A DNA stretch of 64,000 bases, from NCBI RefSeq assembly GCF_000020605.1, contig NC_012781.1, positions 3,349,501 through 3,413,500 on the forward strand. The letters are read 5' to 3'. Position 1 is the first letter of the stretch. Each line of letters starts with the position of its first letter. The DNA comes from Agathobacter rectalis ATCC 33656. Lineage in GTDB: Bacteria; Bacillota; Clostridia; Lachnospirales; Lachnospiraceae. The translations under genes and the position numbers were made by a program. The notes beneath the pieces are model-generated. The model was not told where the DNA came from. It worked only from the letters and a program-made list of their open reading frames with translations, and ran no database searches. Positions 9,264 through 17,368 of the stretch are shown one piece after another.

Positions 9264-9627
9264 CACCCACTTTCTGCAAGACTTCAAACTTTAGGGCAGC
9301 AAGGTCGGAAACCGCCGCCCGTACTTCCCCGGCAAGCTGCGGGTAGGGACTGTGCCACTCGTTCAGCGTCCGGGCTATCTGGTTTAAGTTGCCGCCGATC
9401 CTGCCGTATTCGGCGGTCAGCTTCCCGACAGCGGCAAGCAGCTCGTCATTGACGGGGGAAACGGTTATGATGGGGCGTATGGCTGCCCCGGTTATGGCTT
9501 GCCGGATAAACTCGGCTTGGCTCATGTTGCAGGCAGAAAGCCTTTCCGCAAACTCGGCGTATTCTTCCTCGGTCATGCGTGTCTTGACTACCCGGCTGCG
9601 GTGCGGCGTGTTGTATCGTTTTCGCAT
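9229..9627 (-). CDS. MobC-like relaxosome accessory protein
   Basis: A 132-residue protein with a basic start (MRKRYNTPHRSRVVKTRMTE) and a ribbon-helix-helix-like region (residues 14-45). A conserved MobC segment, YGRIGGNLNQIARTLNEW, follows. It would bind oriT and help the relaxase. The ATG at 9627 follows AGGAGG at good spacing, so the longer upstream frame is not used. The 3' end overlaps the relaxase start. Confidence 0.87.
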   Translation of the reverse strand: MRKRYNTPHRSRVVKTRMTEEEYAEFAERLSACNMSQAEFIRQAITGAAIRPIITVSPVNDELLAAVGKLTAEYGRIGGNLNQIARTLNEWHSPYPQLAGEVRAAVSDLAALKFEVLQKVGDAVGNIQTYQL

Positions 9628-9781
9628 GGTAAAAACCTCCTTTCGGCTGCCGCATGGCTGCGGCGGGATAAGCGGCGTAAGCCGCATAAGCAGGGTTTGG
9701 GGAAGGCACTCCCCAACAAGATTCCCGCAGGAGCAAAATGAGCGAAAAGCGAATTTTGGTACTGCGGTAGAATCTTGCTCT

Positions 9782-9946
9782 AAGAAACTGCCGGACTGCC
9801 GTTCACTTGCTACTGCCACTTTTTCAGAAAATCGCAACCAGCTTTTTTATAAAAGGCTGCCGGATTGCCCTCACTTGCTACTGCCACTTTTTCAGAAAAT
9901 CTATAACCAGCTTTTTCATAAAAGGCTGCGGGCTGGCGTTCTTCCC
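9782..9946. repeat. 69-bp tandem repeats upstream of mobC (oriT candidate)
   Basis: Two full units and part of a third share the same order: ctgccggactgcc, then cacttgctactgccactttt, then cagaaaat and ccagctttt. The ctgc word recurs at 9788, 9857 and 9926, a 69-base period. The repeats lie 160 bases upstream of mobC, where relaxosome binding sites and oriT usually sit. No gene is seen from 9628 to 10212 apart from this array. Confidence 0.6.
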
Positions 9947-10212
9947 TTACTCCCTACAACACCGCAAAAAGCAAAAATGACGGACTTTCCGGCAAGAACT
10001 TTTCCGGCGGCTCGGTCTTTCCCGACAATAAGGCGTTTCGGAAGCTGCGTTTTGCCCGCTGTCTAAAAAAACGGCAGCCTTTTTTTGGTTTCACTATCTA
10101 ATACGGAACTTTTGGAAATTTGCCAAAAATGAGCGCAAAAAAAGCAGCAAATCTTTTTCGGATTTACTGCTTCATGTGCCGCTGCGGGGCGGCGGGATAT
10201 TCAGTTTCTATG

Positions 10213-10413
10213 TTATCGGTCAAGCCGGAACTTGAACAGGCTTTCAATCAGCTTTGTTCTGATGTAGTCCTCCATATCAGAGTTGTAATAGCCGTTCATC
10301 TTAGAGAAGTAGCGGATATATCCAGCGTATCGGTCAAGGACGGCTTGTATCGCTATGGGGTCGCCCTCATGTGCCTTTATGATAGTGTCATAGGGGAGAA
10401 GTCGGTTACTCAT
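10213..10413 (-). CDS. Small helix-turn-helix protein (HTH_16-like)
   Basis: A 66-residue protein, MSNRLLPYDTIIKAHEGD onwards, with a pattern like region 1-2 of conjugative-transposon helix-turn-helix proteins (AIQAVLDRYAGYIRYFSK). It overlaps the end of the sigma-like gene by eight bases. In related elements this pair controls expression of transfer or replication genes. Confidence 0.72.
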   Translation of the reverse strand: MSNRLLPYDTIIKAHEGDPIAIQAVLDRYAGYIRYFSKMNGYYNSDMEDYIRTKLIESLFKFRLDR

Positions 10414-10849
10414 GGGACAGCACCTCCATTTCCTCTTTTAGCCGCTTCAAGGCAAGCCGTATATGCCGCCCGATTGTGCTGCGTGTCCAGCCGCTTTGTT
10501 CTCCGATTTCTTTCTGCGTCAAGTGCTGAAAGTAGTACAAAAAGATTTCTTCCTGCGTCTGTTCCGGCAATCGGGCAAGAGCAGCCGCAAGAGAACAGCT
10601 ATCTAAAAGTATCGTCTGCCCCCGGACAGAGAACGGATAAGTTTCGCCATAGTCCGGCACTTGAAAATACTCGTCTGTGGTGCTTAGTTGGACAAACTTT
10701 TCTTCGGTCAGATATTCAAGGGAGATTTCCCGTTTCCATCTCGCCGCCAGCATACGGGCAGCGTCAAAGGACGCATGGCGAATAACAATCCGGCAATAGG
10801 TATCATGGGTATAGCGGATATGTTCTTGATAGGCTTCGTATTCAGTCAT
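10406..10849 (-). CDS. Sigma-70 family-like regulator
   Basis: A 147-residue protein. The C-terminal region, residues about 95-140, reads like sigma region 4: LPEQTQEEIFLYYFQHLTQ, KEIGEQSGWTRSTIGRHI, and a final LKRLKEEM. It is too short to be a housekeeping sigma factor. It probably works with the small HTH protein that overlaps its 3' end. Its ATG at 10849 follows a GGGGGATTTTCC motif. Confidence 0.75.
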   Translation of the reverse strand: MTEYEAYQEHIRYTHDTYCRIVIRHASFDAARMLAARWKREISLEYLTEEKFVQLSTTDEYFQVPDYGETYPFSVRGQTILLDSCSLAAALARLPEQTQEEIFLYYFQHLTQKEIGEQSGWTRSTIGRHIRLALKRLKEEMEVLSHE

Positions 10850-11000
10850 GGAAAATCCCCCTTTCTTCGATTATGGGAAAGGGCGGCAGCACTCCTTGCT
10901 GTCGCCCCTTGATTGCCTATCTGCAAAGGCGGGCGGGGCTGTCAACGGCAGCGCAGTATGCGCTGTTTATCTTGACCGTTGACTGGCTCGGCTGGCTTTG

Positions 11001-11168
11001 CTACTCGCTGATAATCGGTTTTCCGTCTTTGTCAATCAAGGGACAAATACCCCCGCCAGTTCCAAACTTTGCCACAAGGTAATTGACCCCGGTTTCTCTG
11101 TCCACTACCACATAAAAGCCTTTCACACTTCCTGCGGTTTCAGTAATTTCAAATCTTCTGCTTCCCAT
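11001..11168 (-). CDS. DUF6440-like small protein
   Basis: A 55-residue protein starting MGSRRFEITETAGSVKGFYV and ending in ICPLIDKDGKPIISE. The ATG at 11168 follows GGGAGG with seven bases between. It has the pattern V-V-V-D-R-E-T-G-V-N-Y-L of DUF6440 proteins, which often sit at the cargo junction of such elements. No function is known to me. Confidence 0.65.
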   Translation of the reverse strand: MGSRRFEITETAGSVKGFYVVVDRETGVNYLVAKFGTGGGICPLIDKDGKPIISE

Positions 11169-11189
11169 ATAGATACCTCCCAATAGAAA

Positions 11190-11837
11190 TCAAAGCTCTT
11201 GCTTTACAAAAATGCGATAACTGATTTGATACATCACATAGCACCATGCCAACGCCAGAAGCGGTGAGCAGCAGAGAAGAATAAATACAATCTGGTCTGT
11301 CAATGCAACTCCCAGCATAGTAAGAAGCTGATATATTCCAAAGCAAATCCCTGCCGGAATGAGGAATGATACTAATAGCAGAACACGGCCTTTTTCTGCG
11401 CCAAACTTGAACACAAGAGGAATTGACATACTTCCAAAAATAAGGGAGATTACCCATGCAACGAGTGTCAAAAACAGAAGCTCTCCAATCCCTACTATGT
11501 CGAGTACGATTTTATGTGTGATTAGGCCACCGATAAAACCAATAATCAGCCCAAAGAGGCTGCCAATGGCGCAGAAGATAGCCAGCACCATAAATTTTCC
11601 AGCAACCAATTCTTTCTTGGAAACTGGCATTATCATAGCATACCGTGTCCATTTAGAACTGTCATCAAAAGAAAAGGTTGTTACAATCATCATGCTGCAC
11701 AAAATCGCACATACAAAAATATAGCCTTCTACGCCGGAAAACGGAATAAGCGCAACGGCAAAAACCACAAGGATGAATAGCATAGATTTCGCATTGTGGC
11801 CGATATTAAATAAATCTTTCAAAACAAGACTTTTCAT
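11190..11837 (-). CDS. ABC-2 type transporter permease
   Basis: A 215-residue membrane protein with about six hydrophobic segments. It starts MKSLVLKDLFNIGHNAKSML, the usual short cytoplasmic start of an ABC-2 permease. It overlaps the ATPase gene by four bases, so the two form one transporter. With a YtrA-type GntR gene upstream, it matches small export systems that answer cell-envelope stress or peptide antibiotics; the substrate cannot be told. The DNA is AT-richer than the rest of IME1. Confidence 0.85.
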   Translation of the reverse strand: MKSLVLKDLFNIGHNAKSMLFILVVFAVALIPFSGVEGYIFVCAILCSMMIVTTFSFDDSSKWTRYAMIMPVSKKELVAGKFMVLAIFCAIGSLFGLIIGFIGGLITHKIVLDIVGIGELLFLTLVAWVISLIFGSMSIPLVFKFGAEKGRVLLLVSFLIPAGICFGIYQLLTMLGVALTDQIVFILLCCSPLLALAWCYVMYQISYRIFVKQEL

Positions 11838-12694
11838 TTTGCTTGCTCTCCTTTCACATACAGCAGCAGAATATCGTCGATTGTTGCGTCGTCCACTACG
11901 GCATTTTTATATTTTCTCCGGGCTTTTTCCTTGTCAGCTACCAGCACATTCCATTGATAATCATCTTTGCGGTAAGCCAGAATTTCCGCTTTATCGAGCT
12001 GGTCGAACAGTGCTGCGCCACAGCGGATAATACCATAGTTATAACGAAGTTCATCTTTCGTTTTACAAAAAAGAACCTTGCCCTGATGGATAAATGTAAT
12101 GTAATCTGCGACTTTTTCTAAATCTGTTGTGATATGCGAGGACATCAAAATGGAATGATTTTCGTCCTGAACAAATTCAAGAAATACATCAAGAATATCA
12201 TCACGCATTACAGGGTCGAGGCCGCTTGTCGCTTCGTCCAAAATCAGTAGCTTGGGGTTATGGGAAAGGGCGACGGCAATACACAACTTCATCTTCATTC
12301 CCTTGGACAGAGATTTAATTTCCTTATCCGCTGGAAGTTGAAACCGCTTTAGATAGTCTTGAAACAGATGGCCGTCCCACTGTTTGTAGGCAGCACCAGC
12401 AATTTTCCCGACTTTGGCCGGAGTGAGCGTTTCATAGAAGTTAATTCCGTCAAACACTACGCCAACATCCTCTTTGATTTGTTTTGTGGACGATAATTCC
12501 TGCCCCCAAAAAGTAACTGTTCCATCATCTTTATGAATTAAATCAAGAATAGCATTGATAGTTGTGCTTTTTCCGGCTCCATTTTCGCCAATAAGCCCCA
12601 TGATTGTTCCTTTCGGAACCGAAAACGAAACATGGTCTAACTTGAAATCGGCGTATTGCTTTGTCAAGTTCTCAACCTGCAAAATAGCGTTCAT
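11834..12694 (-). CDS. ABC transporter ATP-binding protein
   Basis: A 286-residue ATPase. It has Walker A GENGAGKST (about residue 36), an ABC signature of the form LSKGMKMKLCIAVAL (about residue 133), Walker B LLILDEATSGLDP and the switch His in SSHITTDLE. The C-terminal 70 residues form a partner domain as in YtrB/BcrA-like ATPases. It overlaps the permease gene and starts two bases after the GntR gene stop, so the three form one operon. Confidence 0.92.
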   Translation of the reverse strand: MNAILQVENLTKQYADFKLDHVSFSVPKGTIMGLIGENGAGKSTTINAILDLIHKDDGTVTFWGQELSSTKQIKEDVGVVFDGINFYETLTPAKVGKIAGAAYKQWDGHLFQDYLKRFQLPADKEIKSLSKGMKMKLCIAVALSHNPKLLILDEATSGLDPVMRDDILDVFLEFVQDENHSILMSSHITTDLEKVADYITFIHQGKVLFCKTKDELRYNYGIIRCGAALFDQLDKAEILAYRKDDYQWNVLVADKEKARRKYKNAVVDDATIDDILLLYVKGEQAK

Positions 12695-12696
12695 AG

Positions 12697-13074
12697 TTAA
12701 TCCTCCTCTTGATAAAATATCGTCAGTAATTCAATCAGTTTTTCCAACGATATTCCACTTATCCGCCCAATATCGGCGGCCTCTTGCAAATGTTCTTCGG
12801 CCAATCTCTGCTGTTCTTCCTGATAAAAGTCTTTGTTCTGTGCCGACACAAAACTTCCTCGGCCTACCGTTGTTTCAATAAAACCGTCCCTTTGCAAATC
12901 TTCATACGCTTTTTGAACGGTAATAACACTCACATGAATGGACTTTGCCAGCGCCCGCATAGAGGGAATAGGATCGCCGGTTTTTAACTCGCCACTCATA
13001 ATCATGGCTTTTATCTGTGAAGTTATCTGCTCATAAATTGGCTTGCTCGTATTACTGCTTATGATAATTTCCAC
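12697..13074 (-). CDS. GntR-family regulator (YtrA type)
   Basis: A 125-residue repressor-like protein. The N-terminal winged helix covers about residues 10-72: KPIYEQITSQIKAMIMSGEL, then PSMRALAKSIHVSVITVQKA and FIETTVGRGSFV. A short C-terminal helix pair replaces the large effector domain, as in the YtrA subfamily. A GTG at 13074 follows AGGAGGGGCGTT and is chosen over longer upstream frames. It begins the ABC operon and probably represses it through the palindrome at 13096-13120. Confidence 0.88.
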   Translation of the reverse strand: MEIIISSNTSKPIYEQITSQIKAMIMSGELKTGDPIPSMRALAKSIHVSVITVQKAYEDLQRDGFIETTVGRGSFVSAQNKDFYQEEQQRLAEEHLQEAADIGRISGISLEKLIELLTIFYQEED

Positions 13075-13095
13075 AACGCCCCTCCTTTGTTCTTT

Positions 13096-13146
13096 AATGT
13101 ACTTATCGTACAAGTACATTATATTCAAGGCAAACGCTTTTGTCAA
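13096..13146 (-). promoter_or_regulatory. GntR/ABC operon promoter with palindromic operator
   Basis: On the minus strand TTGACA (13141-13146) and TATAAT (13118-13123) are separated by exactly 17 bases, a consensus sigma-A promoter. A 25-base palindrome, aatgtactt...aagtacatt with nine-base arms, occupies 13096-13120 and touches the -10 box and start point. This is where the GntR protein should bind to repress its own operon. Confidence 0.88.
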
Positions 13147-13185
13147 TAGGGTATTAGAAAATTTATCTTTGCTTATTAAGCAAAA

Positions 13186-13210
13186 GAAGCCACACAATTT
13201 GTATGGCTTC
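13186..13210 (-). terminator. Hairpin at right end of IME1
   Basis: GAAGCCATAC and GTGTGGCTTC form a ten-base stem with one mismatch on the minus strand, followed by TTTTGCTT. It sits between the element's right end and the cargo promoter and could stop transcription entering from the ICE operon. Confidence 0.5.
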
Positions 13211-13291
13211 CATGAAATTCTACTTTGAAATTTTTACGGAATAACGGGCTGTTGTCTATCAACTTCTTGTGTGTTACTTTATGGCACATGA

Positions 13292-13419
13292 GCATTAGCG
13301 CCGGGATTGTCATTCCCATATCCTTCCAGAAGGTTTACGACACCCCACACGCCAAGACCTGCACCGATTGCGACTACAAGAGTTTTTAAAGTTGTAATTG
13401 CACTGCTAAAAAATGCCAT
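13292..13419 (-). pseudogene. maff2, 5' part (split by IME1)
   Basis: The minus strand begins M-A-F-F-S-S-A-I-T-T-L-K-T-L and runs through G-Y-G-N-D-N-P-G-A-N-A, the N-terminal half of a Maff2 protein with one hydrophobic helix. After the GA core the frame enters IME1 and stops within five codons. The other half is at 3435-3540. Confidence 0.88.
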
Positions 13420-13540
13420 ATACATTCACCAAAACTGACTTTTTTCAGGTGTTTACGGGAATGAAAAAACACCGACTAAAAAGCCGGCGCACCTAATGTC
13501 AGTTATTCCTTTCCTTATTATTTTTCGTTCATTCCCAAGG

Positions 13541-14350
13541 TTACTCCGACAGATCTACTTGAATTACTTCCACCTCTTCTTCAGATTTCGGTGTGTACTG
13601 CGGATTTAACTCTTTCTCAACCTTGTATCGGTTCTTCTCGTTTTCATCTGCAAGAAGCCGATAGTTTTTGTGTTTCGTAATATCATATTTGTCTGAGAAA
13701 AATGGTCTGGCACCACGGATCTGCAGGATACATTTTCCTCCATCCATGACTGCAATCTCGTCCTCTGTCATCAACTGTTTCCCCAGTTTCTGATAATTCA
13801 GTCCAAAAGATTTCTGATTGCTTCTTGTCTCCGAAGTGTTATACAGGTCAATGGTTTCCTTACCCAGAAGCTCACTCATTTCCTTTAATGTGGTCTTCTC
13901 TTTCCCACCAAGGAATAAAGTCGTATCACAGTTGCCCAGAATGGTATCTGCACTATCCTTATACATTGCCTTTAACTGGCTCTGTGACTGCAAAATAATA
14001 GAAGCAGAGATTTCCCTGCTTCGGATGGTTGCGATCAGCTTGTCAAACTGAGGAATTTGTCCGATGTTGGCAAACTCATCAGCGATGACACGCACATGCA
14101 CCGGAAGTCTGCCGCCATATTCATCATCTGCCTTGTCGCAAAGCAGATTGAAAAGCTGTGACTGCAGCATCGCAATCACAAAGTTGAATGTGGTATCCGT
14201 ATCGGACATAATCAGAAACAAGGCTGTTTTCCTGTCTCCGATCTTATCCAGTTCCATTTCATCGTAAGACATGATCTCACGAAGCTCTGCGATATCAAAT
14301 GGGGCAAGTCTGGCACCACAGGAAATCAAAATCGACTTCGCCGTTTTGCC
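13541..14350 (-). pseudogene. virD4 coupling protein, 3' part (split by IME2)
   Basis: This is the C-terminal 270 or so residues of a TraG/VirD4-type coupling protein. It begins G-K-T-A-K-S-I-L-I-S-C-G-A-R-L at the IME2 junction. The Walker B-like segment is VIADEFANIGQIPQFDK, followed by the conserved SIILQSQSQLK. The acidic C-terminus ends VEVIQVDLSE. A TTG inside could not rescue a functional protein because Walker A lies in the other half, at 20882-21958. Confidence 0.9.
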
Positions 14351-14367
14351 TGAAACAAAATGTCAAA

Positions 14368-14382
14368 GACTTTTTAGTACCC
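14368..14382. repeat. IME2 left inverted terminal repeat
   Basis: The 15 bases agactttttagtacc lie 17 bases inside the left junction and match the reverse complement of 20849-20863 exactly. They are probably part of the recombinase binding site. Confidence 0.85.
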
Positions 14383-14398
14383 ATACATTTCATTGCAT

Positions 14399-14433
14399 GA
14401 AAAAAGCCACTGTAGATTTCTCCACAATGGCTA
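14399..14433 (-). terminator. Terminator after the anchored-protein gene
   Basis: The minus strand forms a stem of AGCCA-TGT-GA with TC-ACA-TGGCT around a GAAA loop and is followed by TTTTTTC. It ends the IME2 transcript near the left terminus. Confidence 0.75.
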
Positions 14434-14500
14434 TAAAGTCATTTTTATTCACTTTTGATTTTCGGCAACCTCATGCCCAAACTGGAATAGGTTTGACACT

Positions 14501-14947
14501 TTAATCGGGACTGAACTCCTTATCGGTAATGACATAATGAAATTCATCTGCACCAAAGGTATCTTTGTCCAGATCTGTAATAGTAAATGTAGTTCCATCA
14601 AATTTCATATAGCCGCTGGTGCCGTCAACAACAACGCCATCTTTTACAATGTCCAGATAAACAATTCTATCGATGCTATTCAACTCATAGGCCTGCCAAC
14701 CGTCCACACCCTGAAAATAGGCTGTAACATTGGCAAACGGTTCATCGTTTTCCTTCTTGCAGACAAGATAACTGGCACTGTCCTCCGATACCCAGGTGGC
14801 AGTCATTCCCCAAGGACCTTCCGTTGATACATATCTCCCAAATTTATGGTCGTTGGTACGGTTAATTATGAGTCCTACAAAAGAACCAACAACGAGTACA
14901 AGAATAAGCACAACGACACCAACAATGATTTTTACATTCTTCCTCAT
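14501..14947 (-). CDS. Membrane-anchored protein of unknown function
   Basis: A 148-residue protein with a basic start, MRKNVK, and one strong hydrophobic helix at residues 7-32, then an extracytoplasmic domain of about 115 residues. There is no lipobox Cys, so it is probably held by the helix. The domain is Asp/Thr/Tyr-rich with a repeated strand-like pattern. The ATG at 14947 follows AAGGGTG. It is the only gene of IME2 with no obvious mobility role, so it is the likely cargo. Confidence 0.7.
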   Translation of the reverse strand: MRKNVKIIVGVVVLILVLVVGSFVGLIINRTNDHKFGRYVSTEGPWGMTATWVSEDSASYLVCKKENDEPFANVTAYFQGVDGWQAYELNSIDRIVYLDIVKDGVVVDGTSGYMKFDGTTFTITDLDKDTFGADEFHYVITDKEFSPD

Positions 14948-15059
14948 GATAAATTCACCCTTCCATAAATTCATCTGTTAAGAATATTCTTATTTTTCGC
15001 TCTTATTGAACATACTAATTATACCACAATATATGCAAGTTTTCCATATGCTTTTCTAC

Positions 15060-15224
15060 CTATGCCGTATGCTGATTTGCCCTAACATCATTCTCAATCA
15101 GCCTCTTTATCTTGTCCTTCATGCTTTCTTCGGCATCCTCATTGAAATGCACTCTCACAACATACATTGTGCCACCTATCTGCTTTCTGAGTGCTACCGG
15201 TGTGTGTGATTTTCTATTCTCCAT
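15060..15224 (-). CDS. TnpW family protein
   Basis: A 54-residue protein starting MENRKSHTPVALRKQIGGTM. It has the TnpW core Y-V-V-R-V-H-F-N-E-D-A and then SMKDKIKRLIENDV. It starts at an ATG at 15224 after GGAGAACACAA. TnpW proteins accompany serine-recombinase elements in Clostridia; their role is not settled. Confidence 0.78.
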   Translation of the reverse strand: MENRKSHTPVALRKQIGGTMYVVRVHFNEDAEESMKDKIKRLIENDVRANQHTA

Positions 15225-15272
15225 TTGTGTTCTCCTTTATGTCTGCCTGGTAAGGAAGAGCCTCTTTCAGCT

Positions 15273-15480
15273 GACAACCGGAAGCTGACAACCGACCTCT
15301 AAAAACTCTCAATTCCTTTTATTTATAGTTACTTTTCCTAAATTTACTTTTTCTCAAATATTCCGTTGCTTTCGTTGTCAGAACTATATATATCCCTTAA
15401 AAACATAGTAAATATAAGGTTTTATAGAACATAGAACCGACAACGGGGTTGGCAACGGGATAGACAACCAGCCGACAACC
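15273..15480. repeat. GACAACc repeat clusters around an AT-rich stretch (origin candidate)
   Basis: The word gacaacc or a close variant occurs at 15273, 15287, 15439, 15451, 15463 and 15474. The last four are spaced 11-12 bases, about one helix turn. Between the clusters (15300-15430) the DNA is very AT-rich. The array lies just downstream of the vapE gene. Such a layout fits a replication origin served by the element's VapE and CHC2 proteins. Confidence 0.55.
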
Positions 15481-15490
15481 TATCAGGCAT

Positions 15491-16816
15491 TTATCTCTCC
15501 ATCCACTCCGGTGGCAATGATAACTGCTCCATCTGCTCCTTGGTTATCGGTTGAAAATCCTGACCTCTGTTGTCAGGCTTCTCCCATCCTTTCTGCCTGC
15601 GGTATGGTTCAGGAAAATGTCTTGGATTACTAAAGGCAATCCAATCACTGCAGTTATTCATAATGTCATTAATCTCACGAATTTCCCATTGTGCCGGATT
15701 TCCGTCATTTCCCAATGCCTCAGAATATAACTGCCTTGAACATACCATGCTTCCCTCGTAATGCTCCAAATAGTCAAGAATCAGCTCTTTCTTGGTATCT
15801 TCCTGCATAAACTGCTTCTGATACTCACAAAGCTCTTTTTCCATCTCTTTCGGAAGCCTCAGCTGGCATTTGCCACTCCTGTAGATTTCCATAGCCTCTG
15901 CCCACATCTGGTCGATATATTCCCTTGATGTCTTTTCATCATCGAGTATATGAGTTTCCGCCTCTTCCATATTGCAAAGAATAGGCAGAAATCTTCGGTT
16001 TCCCGACCTGTCCATAGGCAGGAAATCCAGCGAATTTGATGAACCGGCAAACACGCACTGCCTCTTGTGGTCTTTGGGATGCCTGTCGTATGGGGTCTTG
16101 TAAGTGTCTTTCTGTCTGCTCATAAAGGACTTGGTATCTTCCACATTCTTGGCATTGAGAATTGCCACCATTTCAGGGAACTCTATAATCAGATGCCCCT
16201 GTATTTTTCGGTATACATTATCATCATCCATTTTCTTCAAGTCATCCGTAAACCAGTCATCTTCCATGGCAAGGAAACGCAGAAAAGTGGATTTACCGGC
16301 TCCCTGACCACCTACCAGGCAGAGCATTACTTCAAACTTGATGCCCGGGCATGAAATTCTTGCTATCGTCCCTATCATAAAAAGCTTCATTACCTCATAG
16401 GTGTACTCACTGACCTCTGCCCCTAAGAAGTGATGCAGTGCATAGCGTATCCTCTCCCTGCCATCCCATGTTATGGAATTGATGCGGTCAAGAACCGGAT
16501 GGTATCTGTTTTCATTTGCCACGACCTTTATCACATCCTCAATCCGCTTTTCGTTGGATAATCCATAATGCTTTTCAAGGTAGACAACAAGGAATTTCAA
16601 ATCAACATCCGTCAGGCTGTCGCTTTCACGATACCATCCCAAATCCCTTGTAATGTCGATTTTATCCGTAAACATGTTCAGACGGAATGCACCCTGCAGA
16701 TTAGGGTCATTCATCAAAATCAGACGATAGTTACCGACTGTTTTCCTGACTTCTCCCTTTTCTGTGCTCTCCAGCATCGCCCTGACTTCTCCGATACTCT
16801 TCAATTCTTCCTGCAA
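15491..16816 (-). CDS. VapE-like (virulence-associated E) helicase/ATPase
   Basis: A 441-residue protein with the VapE-domain Walker A GGQGAGKSTFLRFLA (about residue 173). Conserved segments KIQGHLIIEFPEM, FMSRQKDTYKTPYDR and FAGSSNSLDFLPMDRSGNRRF follow. In phage satellites and mobilizable elements, VapE proteins are superfamily-3-like helicases acting with a primase. It starts inside the CHC2 gene (86-base overlap) and ends next to the repeat clusters. Confidence 0.88.
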   Translation of the reverse strand: MQEELKSIGEVRAMLESTEKGEVRKTVGNYRLILMNDPNLQGAFRLNMFTDKIDITRDLGWYRESDSLTDVDLKFLVVYLEKHYGLSNEKRIEDVIKVVANENRYHPVLDRINSITWDGRERIRYALHHFLGAEVSEYTYEVMKLFMIGTIARISCPGIKFEVMLCLVGGQGAGKSTFLRFLAMEDDWFTDDLKKMDDDNVYRKIQGHLIIEFPEMVAILNAKNVEDTKSFMSRQKDTYKTPYDRHPKDHKRQCVFAGSSNSLDFLPMDRSGNRRFLPILCNMEEAETHILDDEKTSREYIDQMWAEAMEIYRSGKCQLRLPKEMEKELCEYQKQFMQEDTKKELILDYLEHYEGSMVCSRQLYSEALGNDGNPAQWEIREINDIMNNCSDWIAFSNPRHFPEPYRRQKGWEKPDNRGQDFQPITKEQMEQLSLPPEWMER

Positions 16817-17366
16817 TCGACTTCACCCCCTTTCCAATGTCAGAAACAACAGAAGCTCTGTCAGGAATATCCTTTTCAAGGAGAGTATCAAGCTGATATT
16901 CCACTTTACTGATATTCTGCAGAGCTTCTACAAAGCAGGGATGCCATTCCTCATCCATGCTCTTCGGTGCATATTCTGTTTTCCATTTCCTTAACAGATG
17001 ATAATAGTCTGACAGAACACAAAAACACTGCTTCTGCTCTTCATCCAGTATCTGCTCCGGTGTTTTCTTTGGTGCCATCTTTTTCGGTGGTGCCCGGTTG
17101 GTTGCGTCATAATTCAGTCCAAAGTCAGATGCAATCTTCATTGCAGCTTCCTTTGGTGCAAGCCCGAAATATTTTGCCACAAAATCTATCGCATCTCCGG
17201 TATCTCCACAGCCGAAACAATAGTATCTCTTATCAATCTTCATGCTGGGAGTCTTGTCTTTATGAAACGGACAACAAGCCAGCCCACTCCGGTTGATTTT
17301 GATGCCATACTGCATAGCCACCTGCCTTGCAGTGACATTTTCTTTCACTACTGCAAATACATTCAT
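16731..17366 (-). CDS. CHC2 zinc-finger primase-like protein
   Basis: A 211-residue protein whose first 90 residues form a DnaG-type CHC2 zinc finger: CCPFHKDKTPSMKID and YYCFGCGDTGDAIDF. The catalytic primase domain of DnaG is absent. A helical C-terminus follows. It would bind single-stranded DNA or prime replication together with the VapE protein, whose gene overlaps its end. Confidence 0.87.
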   Translation of the reverse strand: MNVFAVVKENVTARQVAMQYGIKINRSGLACCPFHKDKTPSMKIDKRYYCFGCGDTGDAIDFVAKYFGLAPKEAAMKIASDFGLNYDATNRAPPKKMAPKKTPEQILDEEQKQCFCVLSDYYHLLRKWKTEYAPKSMDEEWHPCFVEALQNISKVEYQLDTLLEKDIPDRASVVSDIGKGVKSIAGRIEEYRRSQGDAGEHRKGRSQENSR

Positions 17367-17368
17367 GC

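Larger units (their letters stand above)
3541..13291 (-). mobile_element. IME1: serine-recombinase mobilizable element inserted in maff2
   Basis: This 9751-bp insert lies between two GA dinucleotides, in the style of the Tn4451/TndX family whose large serine recombinases use a GA crossover core. Left outside sequence ends gctgatgtgtGA; right outside sequence begins GAgcattagc. All genes read on the minus strand, as in the host operon. It encodes a large serine recombinase, a TnpW-like protein, a DnaC-like and a RepA_N protein, a Cys-rich protein, a relaxase, MobC, two sigma/HTH-like proteins, and an ABC/GntR cargo. The left 7.5 kb is visibly GC-richer than the ICE, whereas the 11.2-13.2 kb cargo is AT-richer, so the element is itself a mosaic. 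It lacks conjugation pore genes, so it should be mobilized by a helper. Confidence 0.88.

Noticed and set aside
9782..9946. Possible CRISPR array at the 69-bp repeats
   Set aside because: Units are direct tandem copies with no unique spacers, and no cas genes are near.
15273..15480. Remnant of a CRISPR or a transposon end
   Set aside because: Repeat words are only 7-8 bases with helix-turn spacing, which fits protein binding rather than CRISPR repeats.
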